Below, one piece after another: positions 7,931-15,665 of a DNA stretch of 18,794 nucleotides. The translations under genes were made by a program, and so were the position numbers. Position 1 is the stretch's first letter; each line of letters begins with the position of its first letter. The notes below the pieces were generated by a model. It worked only from the letters and a program-made list of their open reading frames with translations, was not told the origin of the DNA and searched no databases. The DNA is from CAIOSQ01 sp044359885. Its GTDB lineage: Bacteria > Pseudomonadota > Alphaproteobacteria > CACIAM-22H2. The stretch spans positions 1-18,794 of the forward strand of contig JBIKLI010000038.1 of the NCBI GenBank assembly GCA_044359885.1. The letters are read 5' to 3'.

Positions 7931-7959
7931 TTGGAACATAATCGGAACAATCATGTATT
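7931..7959 (+). promoter_or_regulatory. Promoter-like site overlapped by a LexA-type SOS box
   Basis: GAAC (7934-7937), seven bases, then GAAC (7945-7948) is an exact match to the alphaproteobacterial LexA box GTTC/GAAC-N7 direct repeat. The box overlaps TTGGAA (7931-7936, 4 of 6 to the -35 consensus), which is 17 bases from TGTATT (7954-7959, 4 of 6 to the -10 consensus). A transcript would start near 7966 and run into mraZ about 200 bases downstream; no other plausible gene lies between. LexA on this site would block the promoter until DNA damage. The match is seen directly; occupancy and target are inference. Confidence 0.5.
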
Positions 7960-7965
7960 TCATGA
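7951..7965. repeat. Inverted repeat beside the LexA-type box
   Basis: TCATG-TATTT-CATGA is a perfect inverted repeat with 5-base arms and a 5-base centre, starting three bases after the LexA-type box and covering the proposed -10. It could be a second regulator's site or chance in an AT-richer stretch. The centre-to-centre spacing of its arms is 10 bases, one helical turn. Confidence 0.3.
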
Positions 7966-8024
7966 CGTTGGACAGGCTTGGCCGGGACGGCGACGCCCCG
8001 CAATGCCCATACTTTTCCGCCTGG

Positions 8025-8069
8025 TCCCTTTGACTCCCATGCTTTCCCATGATATCCCATTCCATCCCG
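8025..8069 (-). promoter_or_regulatory. MraZ operator: five boxes at 10-bp period
   Basis: TCCCT (8025), TCCCA (8035), TCCCA (8045), TCCCA (8055) and TCCCG (8065) recur exactly every 10 bases. On the minus strand the three central copies read TGGGA-N5-TGGGA-N5-TGGGA, the form of operator known for E. coli MraZ, which binds TGGG repeats separated by 5 bases and represses the dcw operon. In-register degenerate copies may extend upstream (GCCCA at 8005, GCCCC at 7995). The array sits 95 bases before mraZ, so MraZ autoregulation is the natural reading. Confidence 0.8.
8030..8058 (+). promoter_or_regulatory. Candidate mraZ-proximal promoter inside the MraZ boxes
   Basis: TTGACT (8030-8035, 5 of 6 to the -35 consensus) lies 17 bases before TATCCC (8053-8058, a weak -10). 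Both hexamers overlap MraZ boxes, which would let MraZ block RNA polymerase. Transcription would begin near 8065, leaving a leader of about 100 bases before mraZ. The -35 is good and the -10 is poor. Confidence 0.4.
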
Positions 8070-8100
8070 TGCCGGTGGTCTGAACCGCCTCGCCAGGGAA

Positions 8101-8113
8101 CGGATCGGATCCG
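8101..8113. repeat. Inverted repeat in the mraZ leader
   Basis: CGGATC-G-GATCCG is a 13-base perfect inverted repeat about 50 bases before mraZ. A small hairpin, TGTCC/GGACA (8116-8120 with 8129-8133), follows it. Neither has a known role; the first could be an operator or chance. Outside these and the sites listed upstream, I see no further feature between rnpB and mraZ. Confidence 0.25.
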
Positions 8114-8163
8114 CGTGTCCGGGCGGCAGGACAGCGTGGCCAGAACGAGGTTGCGGGGCAGGG

Positions 8164-8598
8164 ATGAGGGCGTTCCTCTCCAAATACGCGTTCAAGATCG
8201 ACGCCAAGGGCCGCGTCTCGATCCCGGCCGCCTTCCGCACGACCCTGGTCGAGTTCGGATCGACGCAGTTCCTCGCCTTCGAATCCCCCTCGGCGCGCGC
8301 GATCCACTGCGTCACCGCGCAGCTGATCGAACAGCTGACCGCGGCACAGAACCCCTTGGCGGCGTTCGGGATCGGAGACCCGACCCTGGCGACCGTCGCG
8401 CTGCCGGAAATCCATCCGATCGAGCCGGATCCCGATGGCCGCGCGGTGCTGCCGCGCCACCTGATCGAGCACGCCGGGCTCGACGGCACGGCGCTCTTCG
8501 CCGGCCGCGGCTCCTATTTCGAGATCTGGAACCCCGACGCCTTCGCCGCCCACCAGGCGGCGCTGCGGACGCGTCTTGCCCCGGGCAGCGGCGCATGA
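8164..8598 (+). CDS. mraZ: Transcriptional regulator MraZ
   Basis: MraZ is a ring-forming DNA-binding protein of the AbrB-like swapped-hairpin fold that controls the division and cell-wall cluster. The 144-residue product has both half-repeats with the conserved D-x-x-G-R core: DAKGRVSIPAAFR at 13-25 and DPDGRAVLPRHLIEHAGL at 89-106. ATG 8164 gives the usual start (FLSKYAFKIDAKGR); the upstream GGGG is a modest ribosome-binding site. It is the first gene of the cluster and lies just downstream of an MraZ-type operator array, which supports autoregulation. Its stop overlaps the rsmH start as ATGA. Confidence 0.96.
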   Translation: MRAFLSKYAFKIDAKGRVSIPAAFRTTLVEFGSTQFLAFESPSARAIHCVTAQLIEQLTAAQNPLAAFGIGDPTLATVALPEIHPIEPDPDGRAVLPRHLIEHAGLDGTALFAGRGSYFEIWNPDAFAAHQAALRTRLAPGSGA

Positions 8599-9551
8599 CC
8601 GGCAGCCACGCCCCCGTCATGGCCGACGCGGTGACCGCGGCGCTGGCGCCGCGAGACGGCGACGTGCTGGTCGACGCCACCTATGGACGCGGCGGCTATA
8701 CCCGCGCGCTGCTCGCCGCGGCACGCACGCGGATCTACGCGATCGACCGCGATCCGGAGGCGATCGCGCATGGCGACGCCCTCGCGCAGGCCTTCCCCGG
8801 GCGGCTGACGATGATCGAAGGCCGGTTCGGCGACATGGATCGTCTGCTCGAGGCGCGCGGCGCCGGGCCAGTCGACGGCGTGGCGCTCGATGTCGGCGTC
8901 TCGTCGCCGCAGATCGACGACGCCGCGCGCGGCTTCAGCTTCCGGGCGGATGGTCCGCTCGACATGCGCATGGAGAAGACAGGTGCAACAGCCGCCGACA
9001 TCGTCAACACCGCCTCGGAGCATGATCTCGCGCAGACGATTGCGGCACTGGGCGAAGAGCGGCATGCGCGCCGCGTTGCACGGGCCATCGTCGCGGCGCG
9101 ACGCCAAGGGCCGATCCGGCGAACCCTGGAACTCGCGGAGATCGTCCGGCGCGTGGTCCCGCGAGCGAAGGACGGTATCGATCCGGCCACCCGCACCTTC
9201 CAGGCCCTTCGGCTTCGCGTGAACGACGAGCTGGGCGAACTCGAGCGCGGGCTTGCCGCGGCGGAACGCATCCTCAAGCCCGGCGGGCGCATCGCCGTGG
9301 TCAGCTTCCACTCCCTCGAGGACCGTCTGGTGAAGCGCTTCCTGCGGGCGCGCAGCGGCGGCGAGGGGATCTCGCGCCACGCCCCCGCGCGCACGCCGCG
9401 CGCGCCCAGCTTCGATCTGGAGGGCCGCCGGCCGGTCGAACCGACCCCGGCCGAGATCGCGCGCAACCCGCGTGCGCGCTCGGCAAGGCTGCGGGTCGCC
9501 CGGCGCACCGGCGCACCGGCCTGGAACGCCGGCGATGGTGCCGATGCATGA
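8595..9551 (+). CDS. rsmH: 16S rRNA (cytosine-1402-N4)-methyltransferase RsmH
   Basis: RsmH (formerly MraW) N4-methylates C1402 of 16S rRNA in the decoding centre, using S-adenosylmethionine. The 318-residue product is full length and has the family motifs: HAPVM at 5-9, the SAM-binding loop VDATYGRGGYT at 26-36, DVGVSSPQID at 99-108, RTFQALRLRVNDEL at 200-212, SFHSLEDRLVK at 237-247, and NPRARSARLR at 291-300. The start ATG 8595 overlaps the mraZ stop by 4 bases; an apparent longer frame upstream is just readthrough of the open frame across mraZ. The tail overlaps the ftsL start by 4 bases. Confidence 0.97.
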   Translation: MTGSHAPVMADAVTAALAPRDGDVLVDATYGRGGYTRALLAAARTRIYAIDRDPEAIAHGDALAQAFPGRLTMIEGRFGDMDRLLEARGAGPVDGVALDVGVSSPQIDDAARGFSFRADGPLDMRMEKTGATAADIVNTASEHDLAQTIAALGEERHARRVARAIVAARRQGPIRRTLELAEIVRRVVPRAKDGIDPATRTFQALRLRVNDELGELERGLAAAERILKPGGRIAVVSFHSLEDRLVKRFLRARSGGEGISRHAPARTPRAPSFDLEGRRPVEPTPAEIARNPRARSARLRVARRTGAPAWNAGDGADA

Positions 9552-9961
9552 TGCGCCTCTCCATGATCCTCTGGATCGTCCTGACCGCGGCGATCGGAAC
9601 CGCGCTGTTCCACATCAAGCATGTCGTGCAGGAGATGGACGACGAGCTCGCGCGACTGAACCGCGCCATCGCCCAGGAGCATCGCGACACGCATATCCTG
9701 AGGGCCGAGTGGAACTACCATAACCAGCCCCGGCTGCTGCAGGAGCTGGCGCATCGCCATCTCGACCTTCAGCCCATGAAGCCGGCGCAGATGTCGCGCC
9801 TTTCCGATCTGCCGCGCCGCGATCCGGCCCCCTCCCAGGGACCGGGCGCCGCGCTCGCCACCGCCCAGACGCCGCGTCCGGGCGCCCGGCCCGCGGAGGC
9901 GCCGGCCGCGTCCCGCGCGGTCGCCGCGGCCAGCCTGCCCGCGCAGCGGGGGCCGCGCTGA
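9548..9961 (+). CDS. ftsL: Cell division protein FtsL
   Basis: FtsL is a small bitopic inner-membrane protein that, with FtsB and FtsQ, activates the FtsW-FtsI septal synthase. The 137-residue product has one N-terminal membrane segment (about 4-21) and a periplasmic coiled-coil stretch (about 25-55). It then carries LRAEWNYHNQPRLLQELA at 51-68 and RHLDLQPM at 70-77, the signature of alphaproteobacterial FtsL. The last 50 residues or so are rich in Pro, Ala and Arg and look disordered. The gene overlaps the rsmH stop (ATGATG) and its own stop shares a base with the ftsI start (TGATG). Position and motif make the call firm despite the family's poor sequence conservation. Confidence 0.92.
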   Translation: MMRLSMILWIVLTAAIGTALFHIKHVVQEMDDELARLNRAIAQEHRDTHILRAEWNYHNQPRLLQELAHRHLDLQPMKPAQMSRLSDLPRRDPAPSQGPGAALATAQTPRPGARPAEAPAASRAVAAASLPAQRGPR

Positions 9962-11661
9962 TGGCGAGCCGCGTCGGCGAGATCCTGACCCGCGTCCCCG
10001 GACGGCTGACGCTCGACGGCACCGCCAAGGAGGCGATCGAGACCGCGCGCACGCGCATCGCCATCGCGGGCGCGGTCTTCGCGCTGTGCTTCGTGGTCAT
10101 CGGCGTCCGGCTGTTCGACGTCACCGTGTTCCAGGAGCCGCGCGAGGGCAGGGCGCCGCGCACCGTCCAGCTCCAGCGTCCGGAGATGGAACGCGCCGAC
10201 ATCGTCGACCGCAACGGCGCCCTGCTCGCCACCTCGCTGGCGCAGGCGTCGCTCTACGCCAATCCGCGCCAGGTCCTCGACCCCGCCGAAACCGCCGCGA
10301 AGCTGGCGCAGACGCTGCCGGGGATCAACGAGCGCGATCTCGCGCAGCGCCTGGCCGCGGATCGCAGCTTCGTCTGGGTCCGCCGGAACCTGACCCCGCG
10401 CCAGCAGGACGCGGTGATCCGGCTTGGCCTGCCGGGCGTCCATTTCCAGCGCGAGGAGCGGCGGGTCTATCCGCATGGCGACCTCGCCGGCCATATCGTC
10501 GGCTTCACCGACATCGACAAGAACGGGCTGATGGGCGCCGAGCAGGCGTTCGACGAGCGTCTCAAGTCGCGCGCCGAGCCGCTGCAGCTGTCGATCGACA
10601 TCCGCGCCCAGCACATCCTGCGCGAGGAAGTCGCCGCCGCGATGAAGGAGTTCGGCGCGATCGGCGGCGCGGCGCTGCTGATGGACGTCGACACCGGCGA
10701 GATGCACGCGATGGTGTCGCTCCCCGACTTCGACCCCAACAAGCGCGCGGAAGCCGTGCCCGAGAGCCGGTTCAACCGCCTGACGCTCGGGATCTACGAG
10801 CCTGGGTCGGCCTTCAAGACGTTCACCGCGGCGATGACGCTCGACTACGGGCTGGGCAACCCCGCGACGCCCTACGACGCGACGCGGCCGATCACGATCT
10901 CGCGCTTCAAGATCGACGACTACAAGCCGCAGCGCCGGGTCATGAACATGTCCGAGGTGTTCATGCACTCCTCGAACATCGGGTCGGTGCGCATGGCCGA
11001 GGCCGTCGGACGCGACCGGCAGCGCGAATTCCTGAAGCGCGCCGGCCTGCTGCAGGCGCCGCAGTTCGAGCTGCCCGAGATCGGCGGCCCGCAGTTCCCG
11101 GCCCAGTGGCGCGAGGTCAGCATGATGACGATCTCGTTCGGGCACGGCATCTCGGTGAGCCCGCTCGCCCTGTCCGCGTCGACCGCCGCCATGGTCAACG
11201 GCGGCATCTACCGGCCGCCGACGATCCTGCGGCGCGAGCCGGGCGAACGCGTGGCCGGCGAGCGCGTCATCTCGCAGCGGACCTCCGAGCACATGCGCCG
11301 GCTGATGCGCCTCGTGGTGGACAAGGGGACCGCGAAGAGCGCGAACGTTCCCGGCTATCTCGTCGGCGGCAAGACCGGCACCGCCGAGAAGATCGTCAAC
11401 GGCGCCTACAAGAAGGACATGCGGATCTCGTCCTTCGTCGGCGCGTTCCCGATGAACGCGCCGAAGTTCCTCCTCTACATGATGCTCGACGAACCGAAGG
11501 GCAACAAGTCGACCTTCGGCTACGCGACGGCCGGCTGGGTCGTCGCGCCGTCGATCCAGCGCATCGTGCAGCGCGTCGCGGCGCTCTACGGCATCGAGCC
11601 GGTCGACGAGACCGCGCCGGGCGTCCGCGACCAGATGTTCATCAACGTCGCCGTTCGATGA
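9961..11661 (+). CDS. ftsI: Septal peptidoglycan transpeptidase FtsI (PBP3)
   Basis: FtsI is the class B penicillin-binding protein that cross-links septal peptidoglycan made by FtsW. The 566-residue product has a short cytoplasmic tail, one membrane segment at about 33-54, a PBP dimerisation domain (about 73-190, with ERADIVDRNGALLA at 77-90), and a transpeptidase domain. The catalytic motifs are all present: S283-x-x-K286 in PGSAFKTF, S337-S338-N339, and KTGTA at 471-475. The start ATG shares its A with the last base of the ftsL stop. Nothing is missing; length is normal. Confidence 0.97.
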   Translation: MASRVGEILTRVPGRLTLDGTAKEAIETARTRIAIAGAVFALCFVVIGVRLFDVTVFQEPREGRAPRTVQLQRPEMERADIVDRNGALLATSLAQASLYANPRQVLDPAETAAKLAQTLPGINERDLAQRLAADRSFVWVRRNLTPRQQDAVIRLGLPGVHFQREERRVYPHGDLAGHIVGFTDIDKNGLMGAEQAFDERLKSRAEPLQLSIDIRAQHILREEVAAAMKEFGAIGGAALLMDVDTGEMHAMVSLPDFDPNKRAEAVPESRFNRLTLGIYEPGSAFKTFTAAMTLDYGLGNPATPYDATRPITISRFKIDDYKPQRRVMNMSEVFMHSSNIGSVRMAEAVGRDRQREFLKRAGLLQAPQFELPEIGGPQFPAQWREVSMMTISFGHGISVSPLALSASTAAMVNGGIYRPPTILRREPGERVAGERVISQRTSEHMRRLMRLVVDKGTAKSANVPGYLVGGKTGTAEKIVNGAYKKDMRISSFVGAFPMNAPKFLLYMMLDEPKGNKSTFGYATAGWVVAPSIQRIVQRVAALYGIEPVDETAPGVRDQMFINVAVR

Positions 11662-11670
11662 CCGGCGGAC

Positions 11671-13155
11671 ATGGACGGCGCGGCTGACGACATGCGCATT
11701 TCGGCCCTGATCGAACCGGGACTGGCGCTGGGCGCGGGGGACGACGCCACCGACGTGACGTCGCTGACGTCCGATTCGCGCGCCGCGCGGCCGGGCAGCC
11801 TGTTCGCCGCCCTGACGGGACGGCGCGCCGACGGCGCGCGATACGTCGCCGACGCGGTCGCGCGCGGCGCCGTCGCCGTGCTCGGTCCGCCCGGGCTCGA
11901 CGCGCCGGCGGGGATCGCGGTGCTGGTCGCCGACAACCCGCGCCAGGCGCTGGCGCGCGCCGCGGCGCGCTTCCACGATGCGCAGCCCGCGACCGTCTGC
12001 GCCGTGACCGGAACCAGCGGCAAGACCTCGGTCGCGGAGTTCACGCGGCAGATCTGGGCGGCGACCGGCGCGCAAGCGGCCAGCCTCGGCACGCTCGGCG
12101 TCGTGGCGCCGGGCCGGCGGGTCGCGGGATCGCTCACCACGCCCGACCCGGTGGCGCTGCATGGCGAACTGGCGCGCCTCGCCAACGACGGGGTCACCCA
12201 TCTTGCGATGGAAGCGTCCAGCCATGGCCTCGATCAGTTCCGCCTCGACGGCGTCGCGCTCGCCGCCGCCGCCTTCACCAATCTCAGCCGCGACCATCTC
12301 GACTACCACCGGGACATGGCCGCCTATCTGGCCGCGAAGCTGCGGCTGTTCGAAGACCTTCTGCCGCGCGGCGGCGCCGCCGTGGCCAACGCCGACGACC
12401 CGAATTTCGGAGCCATCGCGGGGATCGCCGCCCGGCGCGGACACCGTCTGATCGGCTTCGGGCGCACCGGGCGGGATCTGCGGCTGGTCGGCCGCGAGGT
12501 CGACGCCGGGGGCCAGATCCTCGACCTGCGGATCGCGGGCCGTGCCCGGCGGGTTCGTCTGGCGCTCGCCGGCGGGTTCCAGGCCATGAACGCGCTCGCG
12601 GCGCTCGGACTGGTGATCGGCGCGGGCGGCGACGCCGACGCGGCGGCCGCGGCTCTCGACCGGCTGACCGGCGTCCCCGGGCGCCTGCAGCGCGCGGCCA
12701 CGCGTCGCAACGGCGCCGCCGTCTATGTCGACTACGCGCACAAGCCCGATGCGCTGCGAAACCTGCTCGAGACGCTGCGCCCGCATGCGGCCGGACGGCT
12801 GGCGGTCGTCTTCGGCTGCGGCGGCGAGCGCGACACCGGCAAGCGGCCCGAGATGGGCGCGATCGCCGCGCGTCTGGCCGACCGCGTCTACGTCACCGAC
12901 GACAACCCGCGCGGCGAGGATCCGGCGACGATCCGGGCGGCCGTCGCCGCCGCCTGTCCGGGCGCGATCGAGATCGCCGACCGCCGCACGGCCATCGCGC
13001 GCGCCGTGCGCGACCTCGCGCCGGGCGACGTGCTCGCGATCGCGGGCAAGGGCCACGAGACCGGCCAGATCGTCGGGGCGACGGTCCATCCCTTCGACGA
13101 CGTCGCGCAGGCGCAGGCCGCGGTCGCGGCCGCCGACGACGGAGCCGGCCCGTGA
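11671..13155 (+). CDS. murE: UDP-MurNAc-tripeptide ligase MurE (meso-DAP adding)
   Basis: MurE adds the third amino acid to UDP-MurNAc-L-Ala-D-Glu in the cytoplasm, using ATP. The 494-residue product has the three Mur-ligase domains: an N-terminal UDP-binding domain (SDSRAARPGSLFAAL at 34-48), a central ATPase domain with P-loop GTSGKTS at 114-120 and the carbamylated lysine position K223 (YLAAKLRLF), and a C-terminal domain with DNPR at 411-414. DNPR is the motif that selects meso-diaminopimelate, so the wall is expected to be DAP-type. ATG 11671 lies 9 bases after ftsI; ATG 11692 is an alternative. The stop overlaps the murF start as GTGA. Confidence 0.97.
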   Translation: MDGAADDMRISALIEPGLALGAGDDATDVTSLTSDSRAARPGSLFAALTGRRADGARYVADAVARGAVAVLGPPGLDAPAGIAVLVADNPRQALARAAARFHDAQPATVCAVTGTSGKTSVAEFTRQIWAATGAQAASLGTLGVVAPGRRVAGSLTTPDPVALHGELARLANDGVTHLAMEASSHGLDQFRLDGVALAAAAFTNLSRDHLDYHRDMAAYLAAKLRLFEDLLPRGGAAVANADDPNFGAIAGIAARRGHRLIGFGRTGRDLRLVGREVDAGGQILDLRIAGRARRVRLALAGGFQAMNALAALGLVIGAGGDADAAAAALDRLTGVPGRLQRAATRRNGAAVYVDYAHKPDALRNLLETLRPHAAGRLAVVFGCGGERDTGKRPEMGAIAARLADRVYVTDDNPRGEDPATIRAAVAAACPGAIEIADRRTAIARAVRDLAPGDVLAIAGKGHETGQIVGATVHPFDDVAQAQAAVAAADDGAGP

Positions 13156-14561
13156 TCCCCGCGCTGTGGACCAGCGCCGAGGCCGAGGCCGCGACCGGCG
13201 GCCGCGGGACGCGTCCCTGGCGCGCCACCGGCGTCTCGATCGACAGCCGGACGCTGGCGCCCGGGGACCTCTTCGTGGCGCTCGCCGGCGAACGACAGGA
13301 CGGACACGCCCATGTCGCAGCGGCGCTCGCGGCGGGCGCCGCCGCGGCGCTGGTCGCGCGGCACCCCGCGGACGTTCCCGCCGGCGCGCCGCTGCTGTTC
13401 GTGCCGGACACGCTCGAGGCGCTGACCCGGCTGGGGCTCGCGGCGCGGTCCCGCGCCGCCGCCACGCGCGGCGTGGCCGTGACCGGCAGCGTGGGCAAGA
13501 CCGGCACCAAGGAGGCGCTGCGGCACGTGCTGGGCGCACAGGCGCCCACCCACGGCGCGGCGGCCAGCTTCAACAACCATATCGGCGTCCCGGCGACGCT
13601 GGCGCGCCTGCCGCGCGACGCGCGCTACGCGGTCTACGAGATCGGCATGAACCATGCCGGCGAAATCGCGCCGCTGGTGCGCATGGTGCGGCCGGCGGTC
13701 GCGGCGATCACCACCGTGGCGGCGGCCCATGTCGAGAACTTCGCCGACGGCATCGACGGCGTGGCGCGCGCCAAGGGCGAGATCTTCGCCGCCGGCGGCG
13801 AGACCGCGATCATCCATCGCGACATCCCCCATTTCGGGAGCCTTGCGGCGTCGGCGCGCGCGCGGGGCTTCGATCGGGTGATCGGCTTCGGCGCCGACCC
13901 CGCAGCCGAATTCCGGCTGCGCGACGTCGTCCTGCATCCCGGCCATTGCGAGGTCGCGGCGCGCGTCGACGGGCGCGACATCGCCTATCGCGTCGGGGCG
14001 CCCGGACGCCACTGGGCGGTCAATTCGCTCGCCGTGCTCGCCGCGGTCCAGGCGCTGGGCGCCGATCTCGACGCCGCCGCCGCGGCGCTGGCCTCGGTGT
14101 CGGCGCCCCGGGGCCGCGGCCAGCAGCGCCGCATCGGGCCCGCCGGCGCCGAGGCGCTGCTGATCGACGAGTCCTACAACGCGAACCCCGCCTCCATGCG
14201 TGCCGCCATCGCGGTCGCCGCCGGGATCGCCCCCGCAGCGGGCGGGCGGCGCATCGCGGTACTGGGCGACATGTTCGAGCTCGGCGCCGACAGCGAAGCC
14301 GAGCACGAAGCGCTCGCCGCGCCGATCCTGGCGGCCGGGATCGACCTGGTCTTCACCTGCGGCCCGCGCATGCGACGGCTGCACGACGCGCTTCCGGCGG
14401 CCGTTCGCGGCGGCCACGGGGCCTCGTCGGAGGAGATCGCGCCGGTCGTGGCCGCGGCGCTGCGCCGCGGCGATGTCGTGGTCGTCAAGGGATCGCTGGC
14501 CAGCCGCATGCAGCGCGTCGTCGACGCGCTCGCCGGATCCGGCACGAACGCAAGGCGGTAG
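13152..14561 (+). CDS. murF: UDP-MurNAc-pentapeptide synthetase MurF
   Basis: MurF joins D-Ala-D-Ala to the UDP-MurNAc-tripeptide, completing the cytoplasmic precursor. The 469-residue product has the N-terminal substrate domain (VSIDSRTLAPGDLFVAL at 28-44), P-loop TGSVGKTGTK at 111-120, then SFNNHIGVP, EIGMNHAGEI, the Lys-containing RAKGEIF, and DESYNANPASM, all hallmarks of MurF rather than MurE or MurC. The start is GTG 13152, overlapping the murE stop by 4 bases. An 11-base gap precedes mraY. Long antisense frames across this gene are shadows. Confidence 0.97.
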   Translation: MIPALWTSAEAEAATGGRGTRPWRATGVSIDSRTLAPGDLFVALAGERQDGHAHVAAALAAGAAAALVARHPADVPAGAPLLFVPDTLEALTRLGLAARSRAAATRGVAVTGSVGKTGTKEALRHVLGAQAPTHGAAASFNNHIGVPATLARLPRDARYAVYEIGMNHAGEIAPLVRMVRPAVAAITTVAAAHVENFADGIDGVARAKGEIFAAGGETAIIHRDIPHFGSLAASARARGFDRVIGFGADPAAEFRLRDVVLHPGHCEVAARVDGRDIAYRVGAPGRHWAVNSLAVLAAVQALGADLDAAAAALASVSAPRGRGQQRRIGPAGAEALLIDESYNANPASMRAAIAVAAGIAPAAGGRRIAVLGDMFELGADSEAEHEALAAPILAAGIDLVFTCGPRMRRLHDALPAAVRGGHGASSEEIAPVVAAALRRGDVVVVKGSLASRMQRVVDALAGSGTNARR

Positions 14562-14572
14562 GGCCGAACAGG

Positions 14573-15658
14573 ATGCTGCATTACCTCTCCTCCCAATTCG
14601 CGGACCAGATCGGCCCGCTCAACCTGTTCCGCTACATCACCTTCCGGTCGGGCGGCGCGGTGATGACGGCCCTGCTGGTCAGCTTCCTGTGCGGGCCTGC
14701 GATCATCCGCTGGCTCAAGTCGCGCCAGCCGAACGCGACGGTGCGCGAGGACACGCCCGAGAGCCATCTCGCCAAGAAGGGAACGCCGACCATGGGCGGC
14801 GTCCTGATCCTGCTCGCGGTCGCGGTGTCGACCCTGCTCTGGGCCGACCTGCGCAACGGCTATGTCTGGTCTGTCCTGCTGGTGACATGCGGCTTCGGGC
14901 TGATCGGCTTCTACGACGACTTCCAGAAGCTGACGCGGCGTGGCCGCGGGATCTCGGCGCGGGCCAAGTTCGCCCTGCAGACGGCCCTCGGCATCGTCGC
15001 CGCGGTCTGGATCGTCTGGGAGATGCCCGAGCGCGAGGCGCTGTCGACCTCGCTCGCCGTGCCCTTCCTCAAGTCGGTGCTGCTGGATCTCGGGATCTTC
15101 TTCTATGTCTTCGCCGCCTTCGTGATCGTCGGCGCGTCGAACGCGGTCAACCTGACCGACGGCCTGGACGGACTCGCCATCGTGCCGGTCGCGATCGCCG
15201 CCGGCTGCTTCGCGATCTTCGCCTATGTCGTCGGCAACGTGGTGTTCTCCGGCTACCTGCTGATCCACTACGTGCCGGGCACCGGCGAATTGTCGGTCCT
15301 CTGCGCCGCGATCGTCGGCGCAGCCCTGGGCTTCCTTTGGTTCAACGCGCCGCCGGCCATGGTGTTCATGGGCGACACCGGGTCGCTGTCGATGGGCGGG
15401 GCGCTCGGGGCGATCGCGGTGGTCACCAAGCACGAGATCGTGCTGGCGATCGTCGGCGGGCTGTTCGTGGTCGAGACCGTCTCGGTCATCGTCCAGGTCG
15501 CCTCGTTCAAGCTCACCGGCCGGCGCGTCTTCAGGATGGCGCCGCTGCATCACCATTTCGAGAAGAAGGGCTGGAAGGAACCCACCATCGTGATCCGGTT
15601 CTGGATCATCGCGATGATCCTGGCGCTGGCCGGGCTGTCGACGCTGAAGCTGCGATGA
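14573..15658 (+). CDS. mraY: Phospho-MurNAc-pentapeptide transferase MraY
   Basis: MraY transfers phospho-MurNAc-pentapeptide from UDP to undecaprenyl phosphate, making lipid I at the inner membrane. The 361-residue product has about ten membrane segments and every conserved cytoplasmic motif: KKGTPTMGG at 68-76, the aspartate pair D115-D116 in FYDDFQK, NLTDGLDGLA at 193-202, FMGDTGSL at 265-272 and PLHHHFEKKGW at 324-334. ATG 14573 gives the usual MraY N-terminus; the open frame upstream is not part of the gene. It lies 11 bases after murF and 7 bases before murD. Confidence 0.97.
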   Translation: MLHYLSSQFADQIGPLNLFRYITFRSGGAVMTALLVSFLCGPAIIRWLKSRQPNATVREDTPESHLAKKGTPTMGGVLILLAVAVSTLLWADLRNGYVWSVLLVTCGFGLIGFYDDFQKLTRRGRGISARAKFALQTALGIVAAVWIVWEMPEREALSTSLAVPFLKSVLLDLGIFFYVFAAFVIVGASNAVNLTDGLDGLAIVPVAIAAGCFAIFAYVVGNVVFSGYLLIHYVPGTGELSVLCAAIVGAALGFLWFNAPPAMVFMGDTGSLSMGGALGAIAVVTKHEIVLAIVGGLFVVETVSVIVQVASFKLTGRRVFRMAPLHHHFEKKGWKEPTIVIRFWIIAMILALAGLSTLKLR

Positions 15659-15665
15659 GGACCGG

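Noticed and set aside
7919..7933. CCAAG/TTTGG stem after rnpB, considered as its terminator
   Set aside because: Only five pairs, including a G-U, and no U-run follows.
7953..8033. A 26-codon ORF just downstream of the LexA-type box, considered as a small SOS-induced division inhibitor like SidA
   Set aside because: The peptide has no membrane segment. The only GGAA before it lies in the LexA-type box, upstream of the predicted transcript start. It also runs through the MraZ-box register.
9597..9612. GGAAC-N6-GTTCC palindrome, considered as a regulatory site
   Set aside because: It lies inside the coding sequence for the FtsL membrane segment and has inverted rather than direct orientation; likely chance.
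9769..13539. A 1256-codon open frame on the minus strand across ftsI, murE and murF
   Set aside because: It is antisense to three conserved genes with complete catalytic motifs. Its translation is Arg/Ala/Gly/Asp-rich low-complexity sequence, as expected from third-position G/C bias removing stops.
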